From an uncultured Neglectibacter sp. (GTDB taxonomy: Bacteria; Bacillota; Clostridia; Oscillospirales; Acutalibacteraceae): 64,000 nucleotides of DNA. The notes beneath the pieces are model-generated. The model was given only the letters and a program-made list of their open reading frames with translations. It was not told the origin of the DNA and made no database searches. Positions 7,695 to 16,089 of this stretch are shown here, in pieces; within the stretch, counting starts at the first letter, position 1, and each line of letters starts with the position of its first letter. Position numbers and translations under genes: made by a program. The DNA is taken from the NCBI GenBank assembly GCA_947647615.1, contig CANSKS010000004.1, positions 30,442 to 94,441 on the forward strand, in the 5' to 3' direction.

Positions 7695-7799
7695 AAAATC
7701 TCCTTTTCCTCCTTCCTCTTTCCTGTAAGCAGCTTAGTTTTTGAGGCGGAAAAAGTACAGGACACAACCTGAGAATTCCAGGTTTTTCAGCCTGTTTCT

Positions 7800-8762
7800 T
7801 TATTCCAAGGGGTAGATCCTGTCCGCGATTGGGTCTTCCCCGGTAAGCATCCGGGTCCTTTTCCCGGCAAAATGGATATTTTCCAAAGTGTACTGCATAT
7901 TCATATCTTTTCCGTCTACACGGCGGTAAAAGGATTTCATCTCTGCGGCAAACAGTACCTTGCTTTCTTGTCCTGGCGGGAAGGGGATGACATATTCTTC
8001 TCTATCGTCTGTTCCGGCGATAACGCGCCTGCAAAGCTCAACCCCTTCCTCAATGATCGTAGCGGGGAAATCTTCATGACCGCCTAACAGGTAACGAATC
8101 TTGCCAATATATTTTTGCAGGTGGAGCAGGCCCTCCAAATATTCCTCAATAGAATCGCTGCCACGCACAATCGTATCGTTATTACAGGTGTCGCCGGAAT
8201 AGGCTATCCCATATTCCGGGTCCAACAGCATGATGCTTCCCGGGGAATGGCCCCCTACATGAATCACTGTCAGTTGCCTGCCGCCAATATCGAACACGTC
8301 GCCATCAAAAATAGGAAAAGCCTTCATGGGCCGCATTTCACACATATCTTCTGGCTTCAGGTGTTCCACGAATTCCGGCTTTGCCGTTTCCACAGCCCGC
8401 GCAAACAGCTCTTCCCTGGTTTTCGCGAAGCCTTGATAAATGCCGGGCAAGTCGTAGGCATGGATGTAACAGCTTTCGAAATCAAAATTTCCGGCGGCAT
8501 GGTCCCCGTGAAAATGGGAATTCACCAGAATCAGGGGCAGGCTGGTCACCTTTTCGCAGAATCTCCGCAGGTTGCCATAGCCAAACATGGAGTCGTAAAC
8601 AATGGCCCTTTTCTCCCCTACAATCAAAAAGCAATACACCAGAAGACTGTCCGGCCGGAACCAGGGCTGTGAGATCTTGTACACACCGGGGAACATTTCT
8701 GTGGCTCGGAAATACGCATCCTCTATCACCTTTGGATTTTCCAATACTAGATCGTTGATCAA
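7800..8762 (-). CDS. MBL-fold metallo-hydrolase
   Basis: A 320-residue metallo-beta-lactamase-fold enzyme. Metal ligands are visible as SHFHGDH (HxHxDH, about residues 82-88), GGHSPGS near 170, SGDT near 190 and GGHED near 230. The substrate is unknown; it belongs to the large hydrolase group that includes glyoxalase II-like and lactonase-like enzymes. The start is a TTG at 8762 with GGAGG 10 bases upstream; no better in-frame start lies nearby. It has its own promoter at 8863-8891 and is separated from the broken regulator by about 100 bases. A second, shorter paralogue lies at 42482-43267. Confidence 0.88.
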   Translation of the reverse strand: MINDLVLENPKVIEDAYFRATEMFPGVYKISQPWFRPDSLLVYCFLIVGEKRAIVYDSMFGYGNLRRFCEKVTSLPLILVNSHFHGDHAAGNFDFESCYIHAYDLPGIYQGFAKTREELFARAVETAKPEFVEHLKPEDMCEMRPMKAFPIFDGDVFDIGGRQLTVIHVGGHSPGSIMLLDPEYGIAYSGDTCNNDTIVRGSDSIEEYLEGLLHLQKYIGKIRYLLGGHEDFPATIIEEGVELCRRVIAGTDDREEYVIPFPPGQESKVLFAAEMKSFYRRVDGKDMNMQYTLENIHFAGKRTRMLTGEDPIADRIYPLE

Positions 8763-8862
8763 ACTGCATTTTCCTCCTTTTTGTTTTTTCGGGGCAAAGG
8801 CTCCGGCAGAATGTTGTAGTAATTCTGACCAGATCCCTTTTTCCCCTTTTCTGTTTTTTGTT

Positions 8863-8891
8863 ATTTTACTACATTTCTATATAATTGTCTA
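8863..8891 (-). promoter_or_regulatory. Promoter of the metallo-hydrolase gene
   Basis: Minus-strand TAGACA (8886-8891), 17-base spacer, TAAAAT (8863-8868), about 100 bases before the start codon. Confidence 0.65.
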
Positions 8892-8985
8892 GAATTTTCT
8901 ATTAACAACAGATGGGCTCTTTTTTCTCCAAAATGCGAAAAATACGATTGTTCTGTATAATAAAATTTTACTTATTAGAAAAATA

Positions 8986-9013
8986 TTGACATTTTTTTGT
9001 AAAAGCTTATAAT
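8986..9013 (+). promoter_or_regulatory. Promoter of the ABC-2 exporter operon
   Basis: Perfect TTGACA (8986-8991) and perfect TATAAT (9008-9013) with a 16-base spacer, 88 bases before the ATPase start. Confidence 0.8.
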
Positions 9014-9100
9014 TTTAAATATCTATTACCATCGCCAATTCATTAAAAAATCGTAAAGATTTCGCTTTGCAAAACTAAGAAAGTATGGGGTAGCAAAGAT

Positions 9101-10069
9101 ATGATACATTGCCAAAATCTGACAAAAAATTATCGCACAGTAGCCGGGAAGGGCCCCTTTTCTTTTGGTCGGCAAAAAGATTCCGAAAGTTTTCTCGCAG
9201 TAGATCGTATTTCTTTTCACATTGCTTCTGGAGAAATGATTGGTTACATCGGCCCCAATGGCGCAGGGAAATCGACAACAATTAAGATGATGTGCGGCAT
9301 CCTGACGCCGACGTCTGGCGAGCTAACCGTCAACGGGCTTGTGCCCTACAAAAACCGGCAGAAAAACGCGCGGCAGATCGGCGTGATCTTCGGGCAGAAA
9401 TCCCAGCTCTGGTGGGATCTGCCTATCACGTCTTCCCTGAAGCTGTACCAGAAAATGTATGAGATACCTGACGACGTCTACCACGAGCGATATATGCAGC
9501 TTTGTGACATGCTCGAGCTCGACGAGTTTGCCGACCGGCCGGTGCGGACGCTCTCGCTGGGCCAGCGCATGCGTGGCGAGCTTGCGGCCGCCGTTCTGCA
9601 CCGCCCGCCAGTACTGATCCTCGACGAGCCGACGATCGGCATGGACGTCGTCGTTAAGGAGCGCATCCGCACGTTTTTGAAGGAGCTGAACAGCGCCTAC
9701 GGCACGACGATTTTGCTCACGACGCACGACATGACCGACATCGAAAAGGTCTGCGCGCGGGCGATCATGATCAATAAGGGCAAGAAGCTGTTTGACGGTA
9801 CGCTCGAAGCACTGCGGCAGAACAGCCAGTCGGATTCCCGCGTGACGGTCCGGCTTGAAAAAGCGGTGCCGCCATGGCTGGAAGCGCGGCTGCGCGGGTT
9901 GGAAAAGCCGAAGGCGGGCACCTATATTTTCCGGCTCAGTCACACGGACGAGGAAAACCGCCTCCTGAGCGAAGTCCTGCAGAACAACCGCGTACTGGAC
10001 ATGTACATCGCGGAACCGACGCTCGAAGAACAGGTCGCACACTACCTCGGAGAGGGGGAAGCGCGGTGA
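9101..10069 (+). CDS. ABC-2 type transporter, ATP-binding protein
   Basis: A 322-residue ABC ATPase with Walker A GPNGAGKST (about residues 52-60), Q-loop FGQKSQLWWD near 98, signature LSLGQRMRGELA near 148, Walker B VLILDEPTIGMD near 170 and H-loop LTTHDM near 205. The C-terminal 80 residues form an extra domain usual in exporters of this group. The permease partner overlaps it by four bases. Base composition changes sharply inside the gene: the first ~190 bases resemble the host, then codons become GC-rich with many G/C third positions. The SD before the ATG is weak (GGGG). The transported substrate cannot be predicted. Confidence 0.92.
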   Translation: MIHCQNLTKNYRTVAGKGPFSFGRQKDSESFLAVDRISFHIASGEMIGYIGPNGAGKSTTIKMMCGILTPTSGELTVNGLVPYKNRQKNARQIGVIFGQKSQLWWDLPITSSLKLYQKMYEIPDDVYHERYMQLCDMLELDEFADRPVRTLSLGQRMRGELAAAVLHRPPVLILDEPTIGMDVVVKERIRTFLKELNSAYGTTILLTTHDMTDIEKVCARAIMINKGKKLFDGTLEALRQNSQSDSRVTVRLEKAVPPWLEARLRGLEKPKAGTYIFRLSHTDEENRLLSEVLQNNRVLDMYIAEPTLEEQVAHYLGEGEAR

Positions 10070-10875
10070 AATTAATGCGGTCGTTTTTTCAGACGGCGTA
10101 CACTGCCTTTGCTTCCGGCTTCACGTATCGGGCCAATACGGCGCTCGGCGTGCTGGAACGGCTGGTACGCATCTCCGTGCCGCTGTTCGTCTGGTCGGCG
10201 CTGTACGGCGCGAGCGGAGAGACGGTCATCAACGGCCGCACCCTCGGCGAAATGATGATTTACGTTCTGATCTCGCAGACCTGCACAGCGCTCGTTTCGG
10301 CGGACTTTGCCTCGACAATCGAAAATCGGATGCGCACCGGCATCATCGAGTACAATTTCATCCGGCCGATTCCCCCACGTATGATCTTCGTGGGGGAGGG
10401 ATTCGGGCAGTCGCTATATGCGTTGTTGCTCACCGGGATCCCGGCCGCGGTGCTGGCGGCAGTCCTAATCCCACAGATCGGGTTTTCGCTCTCACCGGTG
10501 TATCTGCTTCTGTTTATCACATCCCTTGTGCTCGGCTATGTGGTCTCCACGGTTTTCGAGCTGCTGAAAGGCATGTTTGCGTTCTGGTTTGTAAACGTCT
10601 ATATCCTGAATTGGTTCATGGACCTCTTCTATGTGCTGCTTTCGGGCGCGTTCGTCCCGCTCTGGTTTTACCCGGACTGGCTACGCGCGATCGCGGCAGT
10701 GCTGCCGTTTCAGGCGGCCTATTACCTGCCGGTCGAGATCTTCCTCGGCATCCGCGACATTCCCGGCTGCTTTTCGGCGCTCGGGGTCCAGCTGTTCTGG
10801 ATCGTGGTGCTCTGGATTTTGCAGGAGATCCTGTGGCGCAAAAGCGTTTACAAGCTGACGGTGCTGGGGGGCTGA
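10066..10875 (+). CDS. ABC-2 family transporter permease
   Basis: The track ORF starts at 9874 inside the ATPase gene. The real start is the GTG at 10066, which overlaps the ATPase stop (GTGA) and has AGGGGG 8 bases upstream, giving 269 residues. The protein has about six hydrophobic segments and resembles DUF990-type ABC-2 permeases, which form heterodimers with a second permease of similar size, here the next gene. It is GC-rich like the rest of the island. Its high GC also produces many long shadow ORFs on the opposite strand, which are not genes. Confidence 0.88.
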   Translation: MKLMRSFFQTAYTAFASGFTYRANTALGVLERLVRISVPLFVWSALYGASGETVINGRTLGEMMIYVLISQTCTALVSADFASTIENRMRTGIIEYNFIRPIPPRMIFVGEGFGQSLYALLLTGIPAAVLAAVLIPQIGFSLSPVYLLLFITSLVLGYVVSTVFELLKGMFAFWFVNVYILNWFMDLFYVLLSGAFVPLWFYPDWLRAIAAVLPFQAAYYLPVEIFLGIRDIPGCFSALGVQLFWIVVLWILQEILWRKSVYKLTVLGG

Positions 10876-10879
10876 GCAT

Positions 10880-11689
10880 ATGAAAACGATAAAACGGTAC
10901 ATTTCTCTCGGGCTGGCGCTGATCCGCATGGGCTGGCAGTCCCAGATCAGCTACATGGGTTTCAGCGCGCTTTTGAGCTATGTCGCGCAGATCATCCAGT
11001 TTGCTTCGCGCTTCGGCGTTATTTGGCTGATGATGCTCTCGTTTACGAACCTCGCGGGCTTCGGCCTGTGGGAGGTTCTCGTGATTTTTGCGCTGGAGCT
11101 GTTCTCCTATGCGCTGGCGAACGCCTTTCTGCAACCGTTCTGGAAAATGCGCGACCTCGTATTCGGCGGCGAGATGGATTTCTATCTCGTGCGGCCGGTC
11201 AACACGCTGTACTATATCATGACGAAGGGCTTCGCGCCCGGCTACACAGCGCACATCGTGCTTTCGACGATCGTGTTGGTCACCGCTTCGGTGCAGCTCG
11301 GCCGGTTCACGAGCCCCGGTTTCTGGCTGCTAGTGATCCTGACGATCCTCGTCGGTGCGGGTATCCAGTTCGGCCTGCGGTGCATTCCAGCATTTCTGAC
11401 CTTCTGGTTCGGGAACATCGACAACCTGCACTGGCTGGTAGGCCAGTTTCGGAATGTTGTCCGCTATCCGCTCAGCATTTACCCGTTCTTCATTCAGGCG
11501 ATCTGCACGTTTCTGCTGCCGTACGCCTTCATCAATTATTTTCCGAGCCTGCTCCTGTTTGAGAAGATCGGGCTGACAGAAGGAATTGTGCTCTTCTGCT
11601 GTGGAATTCTGGTTTCCGCTCTGATGGTCGCCTTGCCGGTGTGGATGTTTTCCCGTGGGCTCCGGCGTTATGAAAGCGGAAACGGATAA
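10880..11689 (+). CDS. ABC-2 family transporter permease (second subunit)
   Basis: A 269-residue membrane protein with about six transmembrane segments, starting 4 bases after the first permease ends. Size and layout match the second half of a DUF990-type heterodimeric ABC-2 exporter. The conserved stretch GGEMDFYLVRPVNTLYY near residue 95 corresponds to a permease cytoplasmic loop. The last ~100 bases drift back toward host base composition. A long inverted repeat terminator follows. Confidence 0.88.
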   Translation: MKTIKRYISLGLALIRMGWQSQISYMGFSALLSYVAQIIQFASRFGVIWLMMLSFTNLAGFGLWEVLVIFALELFSYALANAFLQPFWKMRDLVFGGEMDFYLVRPVNTLYYIMTKGFAPGYTAHIVLSTIVLVTASVQLGRFTSPGFWLLVILTILVGAGIQFGLRCIPAFLTFWFGNIDNLHWLVGQFRNVVRYPLSIYPFFIQAICTFLLPYAFINYFPSLLLFEKIGLTEGIVLFCCGILVSALMVALPVWMFSRGLRRYESGNG

Positions 11690-11710
11690 GCAATCCTCAA
11701 TAACCTGTAA

Positions 11711-11757
11711 ACTCAAAACGAACGCCGCTAAAAGCCAACGGCGCTCGTTTTTGAGTT
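11711..11757. terminator. Bidirectional terminator after the ABC exporter
   Basis: A long inverted repeat ACTCAAAACGAACGCCG / CGGCGCTCGTTTTTGAGT with one mismatch and one bulge lies between convergent genes and gives T runs on both strands. Confidence 0.8.
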
Positions 11758-11776
11758 TCTTTATTTTTAGTATCAA

Positions 11777-12979
11777 TTACCCCATGGTAACATCCCGGAC
11801 AATCTCCACCGCTTGCTTCAGCTTTTCCAGGTTCCCGTTCAGCGTATAGACATCCCGAAAAATATATTCTGTGGGGATATCTTTGGTAAGGGAGGCTGTT
11901 TTCTGGATGTAAGCACGAAAGCCCTGGGCGTCGAGTTCCTTAAGTACCCCTAAAAAATTGGGCGAAGGCTTACGGGAATAGATAATATTTTTTCCCTTGA
12001 GCCGTTCCGCCATCGCCTCTTCCTCACACCAGGGGGAGATCGAAATTTTTCTCAGGTTGGGCAGATTTTTCAAACTGGTATCCCAAAAGCTATGAACGGG
12101 CTCACAGCAGCCATAGTAGACCAGACCAAATTCCTTGGCCAGCTGTTCATAGTAGGGATAAATAAACTCCCGGTACATTTCCGGGCTGACCCCTACGGTT
12201 TCCTGAGAGTTCAAATGGCCCCAGGTGGTGGCGCTGGTACCGTCAAATTCCAGCTCACGGTTAAAGCAATAGCTGCCGCTTCCCATGTAATCGTTGCCGT
12301 TATTGGCAAAGATCAGTTTATTTTCCTCCTGCCAGCGCAGGAAGCGTTTATCGTCATCCACAATAAACTGCATGAGGCAGTGGAATTCCTGGGGGTAATC
12401 GTACATGGCGCAGAACATATTTTCCATGCTCATAAGCTCCACCACATTTTGAGTGATGCCAAAGTGCCAATGGTTTTGGCTATTCACATAGCGGACGGGG
12501 AGCACATCGCCGAATATGCTGTGGGCCAGTTCCGCCATTTGTTCCGTGGCCCCTTTATCGTAGAAGAATTCCGAGGGCGAAAGCTTGGAAAAATCTTCCG
12601 CCAGATCTTCGATCACCGGAACATCGTGAAATCCCAGCCCTTCTTTGGCATATTCCCGCTTCCGCTCCACGCCGAACTGTTTTACCCGAATAGCTAACGG
12701 CACTTTAAAATAGCCCGGCACCACTTTATCGTCGTCGATCAGGCGGTAGCTTTGGATGTTCTCTAAAAGCTGTGTTTCCACAGCGCGCTCCAACGGGTTT
12801 TCACAAACCGGCGCGATGATCTCCTTTAAAAAAGTGCCTTCTTCTATTACCACCATGGGCCGCTTTCCCTGCAGGCTGTTGTGGGCATACCAGGCCTCTT
12901 CCCGCTCCCGCATCACCGGCAGGGCGGCAAGCTCCGCCTGCTGCAGGGCAAGGTCTCTCAAATATTGTTTGGTATCCAT
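11777..12979 (-). CDS. Uroporphyrinogen decarboxylase (UroD)-fold protein, methyltransferase-like
   Basis: A 400-residue soluble protein related to the UroD/MtaA superfamily, which includes corrinoid- and CoM-dependent methyltransferases as well as the haem enzyme. True HemE features are lacking and no haem genes are nearby. The motif YYGCCEPVHSFWD near residue 295 supplies Cys and His residues typical of zinc-binding methyltransferase relatives, followed by PNLRKISISPWC. It is the last gene of a run that also holds GH31 and two further UroD-like genes behind a sugar importer. A role in methyl transfer from a sugar-derived or plant-derived substrate is inference from context. Confidence 0.75.
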   Translation of the reverse strand: MDTKQYLRDLALQQAELAALPVMREREEAWYAHNSLQGKRPMVVIEEGTFLKEIIAPVCENPLERAVETQLLENIQSYRLIDDDKVVPGYFKVPLAIRVKQFGVERKREYAKEGLGFHDVPVIEDLAEDFSKLSPSEFFYDKGATEQMAELAHSIFGDVLPVRYVNSQNHWHFGITQNVVELMSMENMFCAMYDYPQEFHCLMQFIVDDDKRFLRWQEENKLIFANNGNDYMGSGSYCFNRELEFDGTSATTWGHLNSQETVGVSPEMYREFIYPYYEQLAKEFGLVYYGCCEPVHSFWDTSLKNLPNLRKISISPWCEEEAMAERLKGKNIIYSRKPSPNFLGVLKELDAQGFRAYIQKTASLTKDIPTEYIFRDVYTLNGNLEKLKQAVEIVRDVTMG

Positions 12980-13008
12980 TAGGCAAGCTCCTCTTCGCGT
13001 TCCAAGGG

Positions 13009-14928
13009 TTATAAAATTTCTGTGACAGATTTGATATGGTACCGTTTGCTGGGAAGCTCTTTTTCGGAACCATCCACTGTAAACAAGGTAACCGGGACAT
13101 TCCTGGTGACTCCATCATCCTCTACCAGCAAGGCCGACCCGCCCATTCCGTATTTCCGAAGTTCCAGCTCAAACACAGTATCTTCTCCCAAATAGGATTC
13201 CGGTTCTGCCAAGGGCAGCAGGCTGCCCTCTTTCACGAACACCGGGATATTTCCTGTTCTCACCGTATGTTCGCCGGGCTCCAGCTTTTCGTTTGTCCAA
13301 AAATCGTACCACCCCCCCTGGGGCAAATAGACCTTTCGTTCCTCTTCCCCTGCCACCATAGGCGCAACCAGGAACACGTCGCCCAGCAAATATTGGTCAT
13401 CGCAGCGGTAGGTCGCCGGGTCACCGCTATAATCGGCTACCAGGGGCCGCACTGGGGGCTTTCCCGTTTCCCGGTAAAGGTAAAAAGCGCTGTACAAATA
13501 GGGAACCAAACGCATACGAAGGCGTAAAAGCTCTGCCGCTTCTTCCCGGCACCCCAGTTGCTCCCAGGGCACCCCGTCGATATACCAGGCATTTACCATG
13601 CTGAGGGCAGAAAACACCACTGTTTGCAGCCGGCGGAGCAGGTCTTCCTTACTCTTCCCTTCCCGTAATTCCGGGCACCAGAGCAAGCCACTGAGCCCGC
13701 TAGTGCAGAGGGCCCGAATAAAATCTTTGTGGTCATAAAGATCGCTGTACAGCACAAATGGGTAAGAGGCGGCAAAGGCCCCGGAATTTCTCACCTGAGA
13801 ATAGGTTCTGGTATTCCCTAAAGCCTTCAGTACGGCTTGCTGATACAGAATGCCAAAGCAGTTGTGCATCTGCTCGCCGTCCAGACCCGAAGGAAACTGA
13901 GCGCTGTTGGGGTAGGTCCAGCTTCCGGTATAGTCGCTGCCGTCACATTCATCCAGCTTAAAACCGGAAACACCCAGGCTGGTAAAGGACTTTTCATGGT
14001 ACCCCGCGAAAATATCTGTTGCTTCCCGCAAAGAAAAATCGGGAACCAAGCCATTCCACACCGGCACGTCGCCGCTGCAGGGCTTTAGCTCTTCGTAAAT
14101 TGGAGAAGAAGGATGGGTAAAAGCATGCTCCCACAAATTCAGTTCCATATGCTCTGCCTTTAAATCTCCCACCAACTTTTTAAAATTGGGGAACTGCTCT
14201 TTGTTGACCCGGTAAGAGCAAGAATAGGTATGGGTCTGCCAGCCTGGCTCCAGACCTATACAGGAAACGGGAATTTTAGCCTTTCGAAAAGAACAGGCCG
14301 TTTCCAAAACCTGATCCTGCGTGTATTTGGTATAGCAGCGGTAAGTATTTCCAAGGCCCCAAAGAGGCGGCAGGCATCCACCTCCGGAAAAGCGGTTATA
14401 CTCCGCTACTACGTCGGTAATGGTATCGCCCTCAAACACATAAAGCGTCACGCCTTTCGCCACCGGGACATGGATCATCATATATTCTTCCCAGGCAGTT
14501 TTTTTGGCGTCGTAAAGGCCCTCAAAGGAAGCTTTTACTTCGTAGCTTTCTTCCTCCTCCCTGCAGCGGTGAGGGTACCCGCAGTAAAATTCCACCGAAC
14601 GAAGGGAGTCTACACAAACACCATAACCGGCCGTGCTCACAAAAAAGGGTACCGCCGCATGGGCGTCGCCGGTGTTGGCCACCGGGTCGGCGTTGGAGCG
14701 AATCACCTTTTTGGTATGCCGGCAGGCAAAGCCCTTCATTTGCAGGCCAAAACCAAAAAACTCCTCCGTTTCCCCCAAGGGGAATTCCAGGGTAATACCC
14801 CGAGGTGTAACTTTCCAGCTCAGTTTTTCCGAGGGAAATTTGCAGCTTTCCGTAAGCTCTGTCTTCCCCTCCGGTTTATAACGGGAGGGGACCAATTCTT
14901 CTGGAGTTCCTAAAGTGATGGTATACAC
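13009..14928 (-). CDS. Glycoside hydrolase family 31 (alpha-glucosidase/alpha-xylosidase type)
   Basis: A (beta/alpha)8 retaining alpha-glycosidase. The nucleophile aspartate lies in GFKLDECDG near residue 330, and the C-terminal part (LRMRLVPYLYSAF, LGDVFLVAPM) is typical of GH31. The track ORF begins at a TTG at 14982, but an AAGGA site 8 bases before a GTG at 14928 supports a 639-residue product beginning VYTITLG. There is no signal peptide, so it acts on imported oligosaccharides. It sits between UroD-like genes downstream of the Lpl-type importer. Substrate (alpha-glucoside versus alpha-xyloside or another) is not resolved. Confidence 0.9.
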   Translation of the reverse strand: MYTITLGTPEELVPSRYKPEGKTELTESCKFPSEKLSWKVTPRGITLEFPLGETEEFFGFGLQMKGFACRHTKKVIRSNADPVANTGDAHAAVPFFVSTAGYGVCVDSLRSVEFYCGYPHRCREEEESYEVKASFEGLYDAKKTAWEEYMMIHVPVAKGVTLYVFEGDTITDVVAEYNRFSGGGCLPPLWGLGNTYRCYTKYTQDQVLETACSFRKAKIPVSCIGLEPGWQTHTYSCSYRVNKEQFPNFKKLVGDLKAEHMELNLWEHAFTHPSSPIYEELKPCSGDVPVWNGLVPDFSLREATDIFAGYHEKSFTSLGVSGFKLDECDGSDYTGSWTYPNSAQFPSGLDGEQMHNCFGILYQQAVLKALGNTRTYSQVRNSGAFAASYPFVLYSDLYDHKDFIRALCTSGLSGLLWCPELREGKSKEDLLRRLQTVVFSALSMVNAWYIDGVPWEQLGCREEAAELLRLRMRLVPYLYSAFYLYRETGKPPVRPLVADYSGDPATYRCDDQYLLGDVFLVAPMVAGEEERKVYLPQGGWYDFWTNEKLEPGEHTVRTGNIPVFVKEGSLLPLAEPESYLGEDTVFELELRKYGMGGSALLVEDDGVTRNVPVTLFTVDGSEKELPSKRYHIKSVTEIL

Positions 14929-14998
14929 GTTCCTATTCCTTTCCCCGAATCGGGTTCCATATTTCCTTTCCTGCCAAAACAACCGGCAGGTGTTGGAC

Positions 14999-16063
14999 TC
15001 AAGTATGGGCTTTCAGCCACGCAGCCAGTTCCTCAAATTCTCCTTCACTTTTCACACTGGTATGATAGATCGTCTGGTGAGGATTCAAAGTTTTGCTGGC
15101 GTTTTTAATTTCCTCCGGGGAACCGGTGAACACAATTCCCTTCCCCGCCTGCTGGCAAAGGCTGTAAAGCTCCAGCATCTGGGTATGGGTTTCGTAATGG
15201 TTGGGTACATAGCTGAAAGTATGTAAATTTTTGATTTGCATTAAAGAGTCCTTGTGCTTTAGGGCCGCCGGGCCATCCCAATGGAACACACAGCGTTCCC
15301 CGATCACTTCCGATTCGTAGGTAAGAGTGGGCACCGCGAATTCGTCGAACATTTCCCGGCCGATTAAAGCGGCAAAATCACAAGCCAGGGTCGTGATGGG
15401 CTTTTCCGAAAAATATTCAAAATAATACCCGTACTCTTCACTTTTTGAGGCCTCTACAAAATCGGACCATATCTTTTGAAAAATGACGCAGCTGTCTTCC
15501 AGGCCCTTATGCACCATCTGGGGGCAATCCAGCGTATCCATACATAAATTGGCATCCCCTCGAATAGAGAGCAGGAAATCTAAATTGCTGTGAAAATCGT
15601 AGCCATAGGGCAGCATTCGGCCCTCCAGCACGGCGGATGCCTTCCGGTAGAGCTCCAGTGCCCTGCGGTACATGAAGGAATTCTCCTGCAGGCGGATGGG
15701 CAGAATTTCTTCCAAGGGTCTTGGATCCTGCTTACACCAGTTGGTGTAACCCGCCCACTCCACCTCATAGCCGCAGAAGGTGGCAATTTCATGGGTGCCC
15801 AGGCTGGTCCACAAGCCCGGCACAGCCTCGCCCAAATATTTGGTATGCCGGGCATTTTCCAAATTTGTCCGCAGGATCTGGTCCAAATCGCCATATACCC
15901 GATCGTAATAACTTTCTCGAGGGGTATAGGAAAAATCTTTTTCTGGCTGTAGGGTGGCAATGATAATAGGCCGGTCCAGCATATCGTGGTTCCAGTACGC
16001 TTCCATACGCCGGTAGGTTTCGTCGAAATCCGGTTTGATTTCGTAAATATTCCGATTGTTCAT
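14999..16063 (-). CDS. UroD-fold protein, divergent, function unknown
   Basis: A 354-residue soluble protein that begins with YRRMEAYWNHDMLDRPI, nearly the same layout as the next upstream gene, so the two are tandem paralogues. A conserved patch FHWDGPAALKHKD near residue 265 shares the HxDG motif with its paralogue and with the UroD protein at 61 kb. No GCC-type cysteine pair like that of the 11777-12979 protein is present. Cytoplasmic, probably binding a small carboxylate or methyl-donor substrate. Function is not established; co-transcription with importer and GH31 is likely. Confidence 0.62.
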   Translation of the reverse strand: MNNRNIYEIKPDFDETYRRMEAYWNHDMLDRPIIIATLQPEKDFSYTPRESYYDRVYGDLDQILRTNLENARHTKYLGEAVPGLWTSLGTHEIATFCGYEVEWAGYTNWCKQDPRPLEEILPIRLQENSFMYRRALELYRKASAVLEGRMLPYGYDFHSNLDFLLSIRGDANLCMDTLDCPQMVHKGLEDSCVIFQKIWSDFVEASKSEEYGYYFEYFSEKPITTLACDFAALIGREMFDEFAVPTLTYESEVIGERCVFHWDGPAALKHKDSLMQIKNLHTFSYVPNHYETHTQMLELYSLCQQAGKGIVFTGSPEEIKNASKTLNPHQTIYHTSVKSEGEFEELAAWLKAHT

Positions 16064-16089
16064 TTTCTATTCCTTACATTTTCTATTTC

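Larger units (their letters stand above)
8763..9100. other. Divergent intergenic region between metallo-hydrolase and ABC genes
   Basis: A very AT-rich 338-base region holding a minus-strand promoter (8863-8891) and a near-consensus plus-strand promoter (8986-9013). No further gene is seen. Confidence 0.7.

Noticed and set aside
9323-10042. Long minus-strand ORFs opposite the ABC exporter (239 and 212 residues, 9323-11254)
   Set aside because: They lie opposite clear ABC genes in a GC-rich segment where stop codons are rare; no SD and low-complexity Arg/His-rich products.
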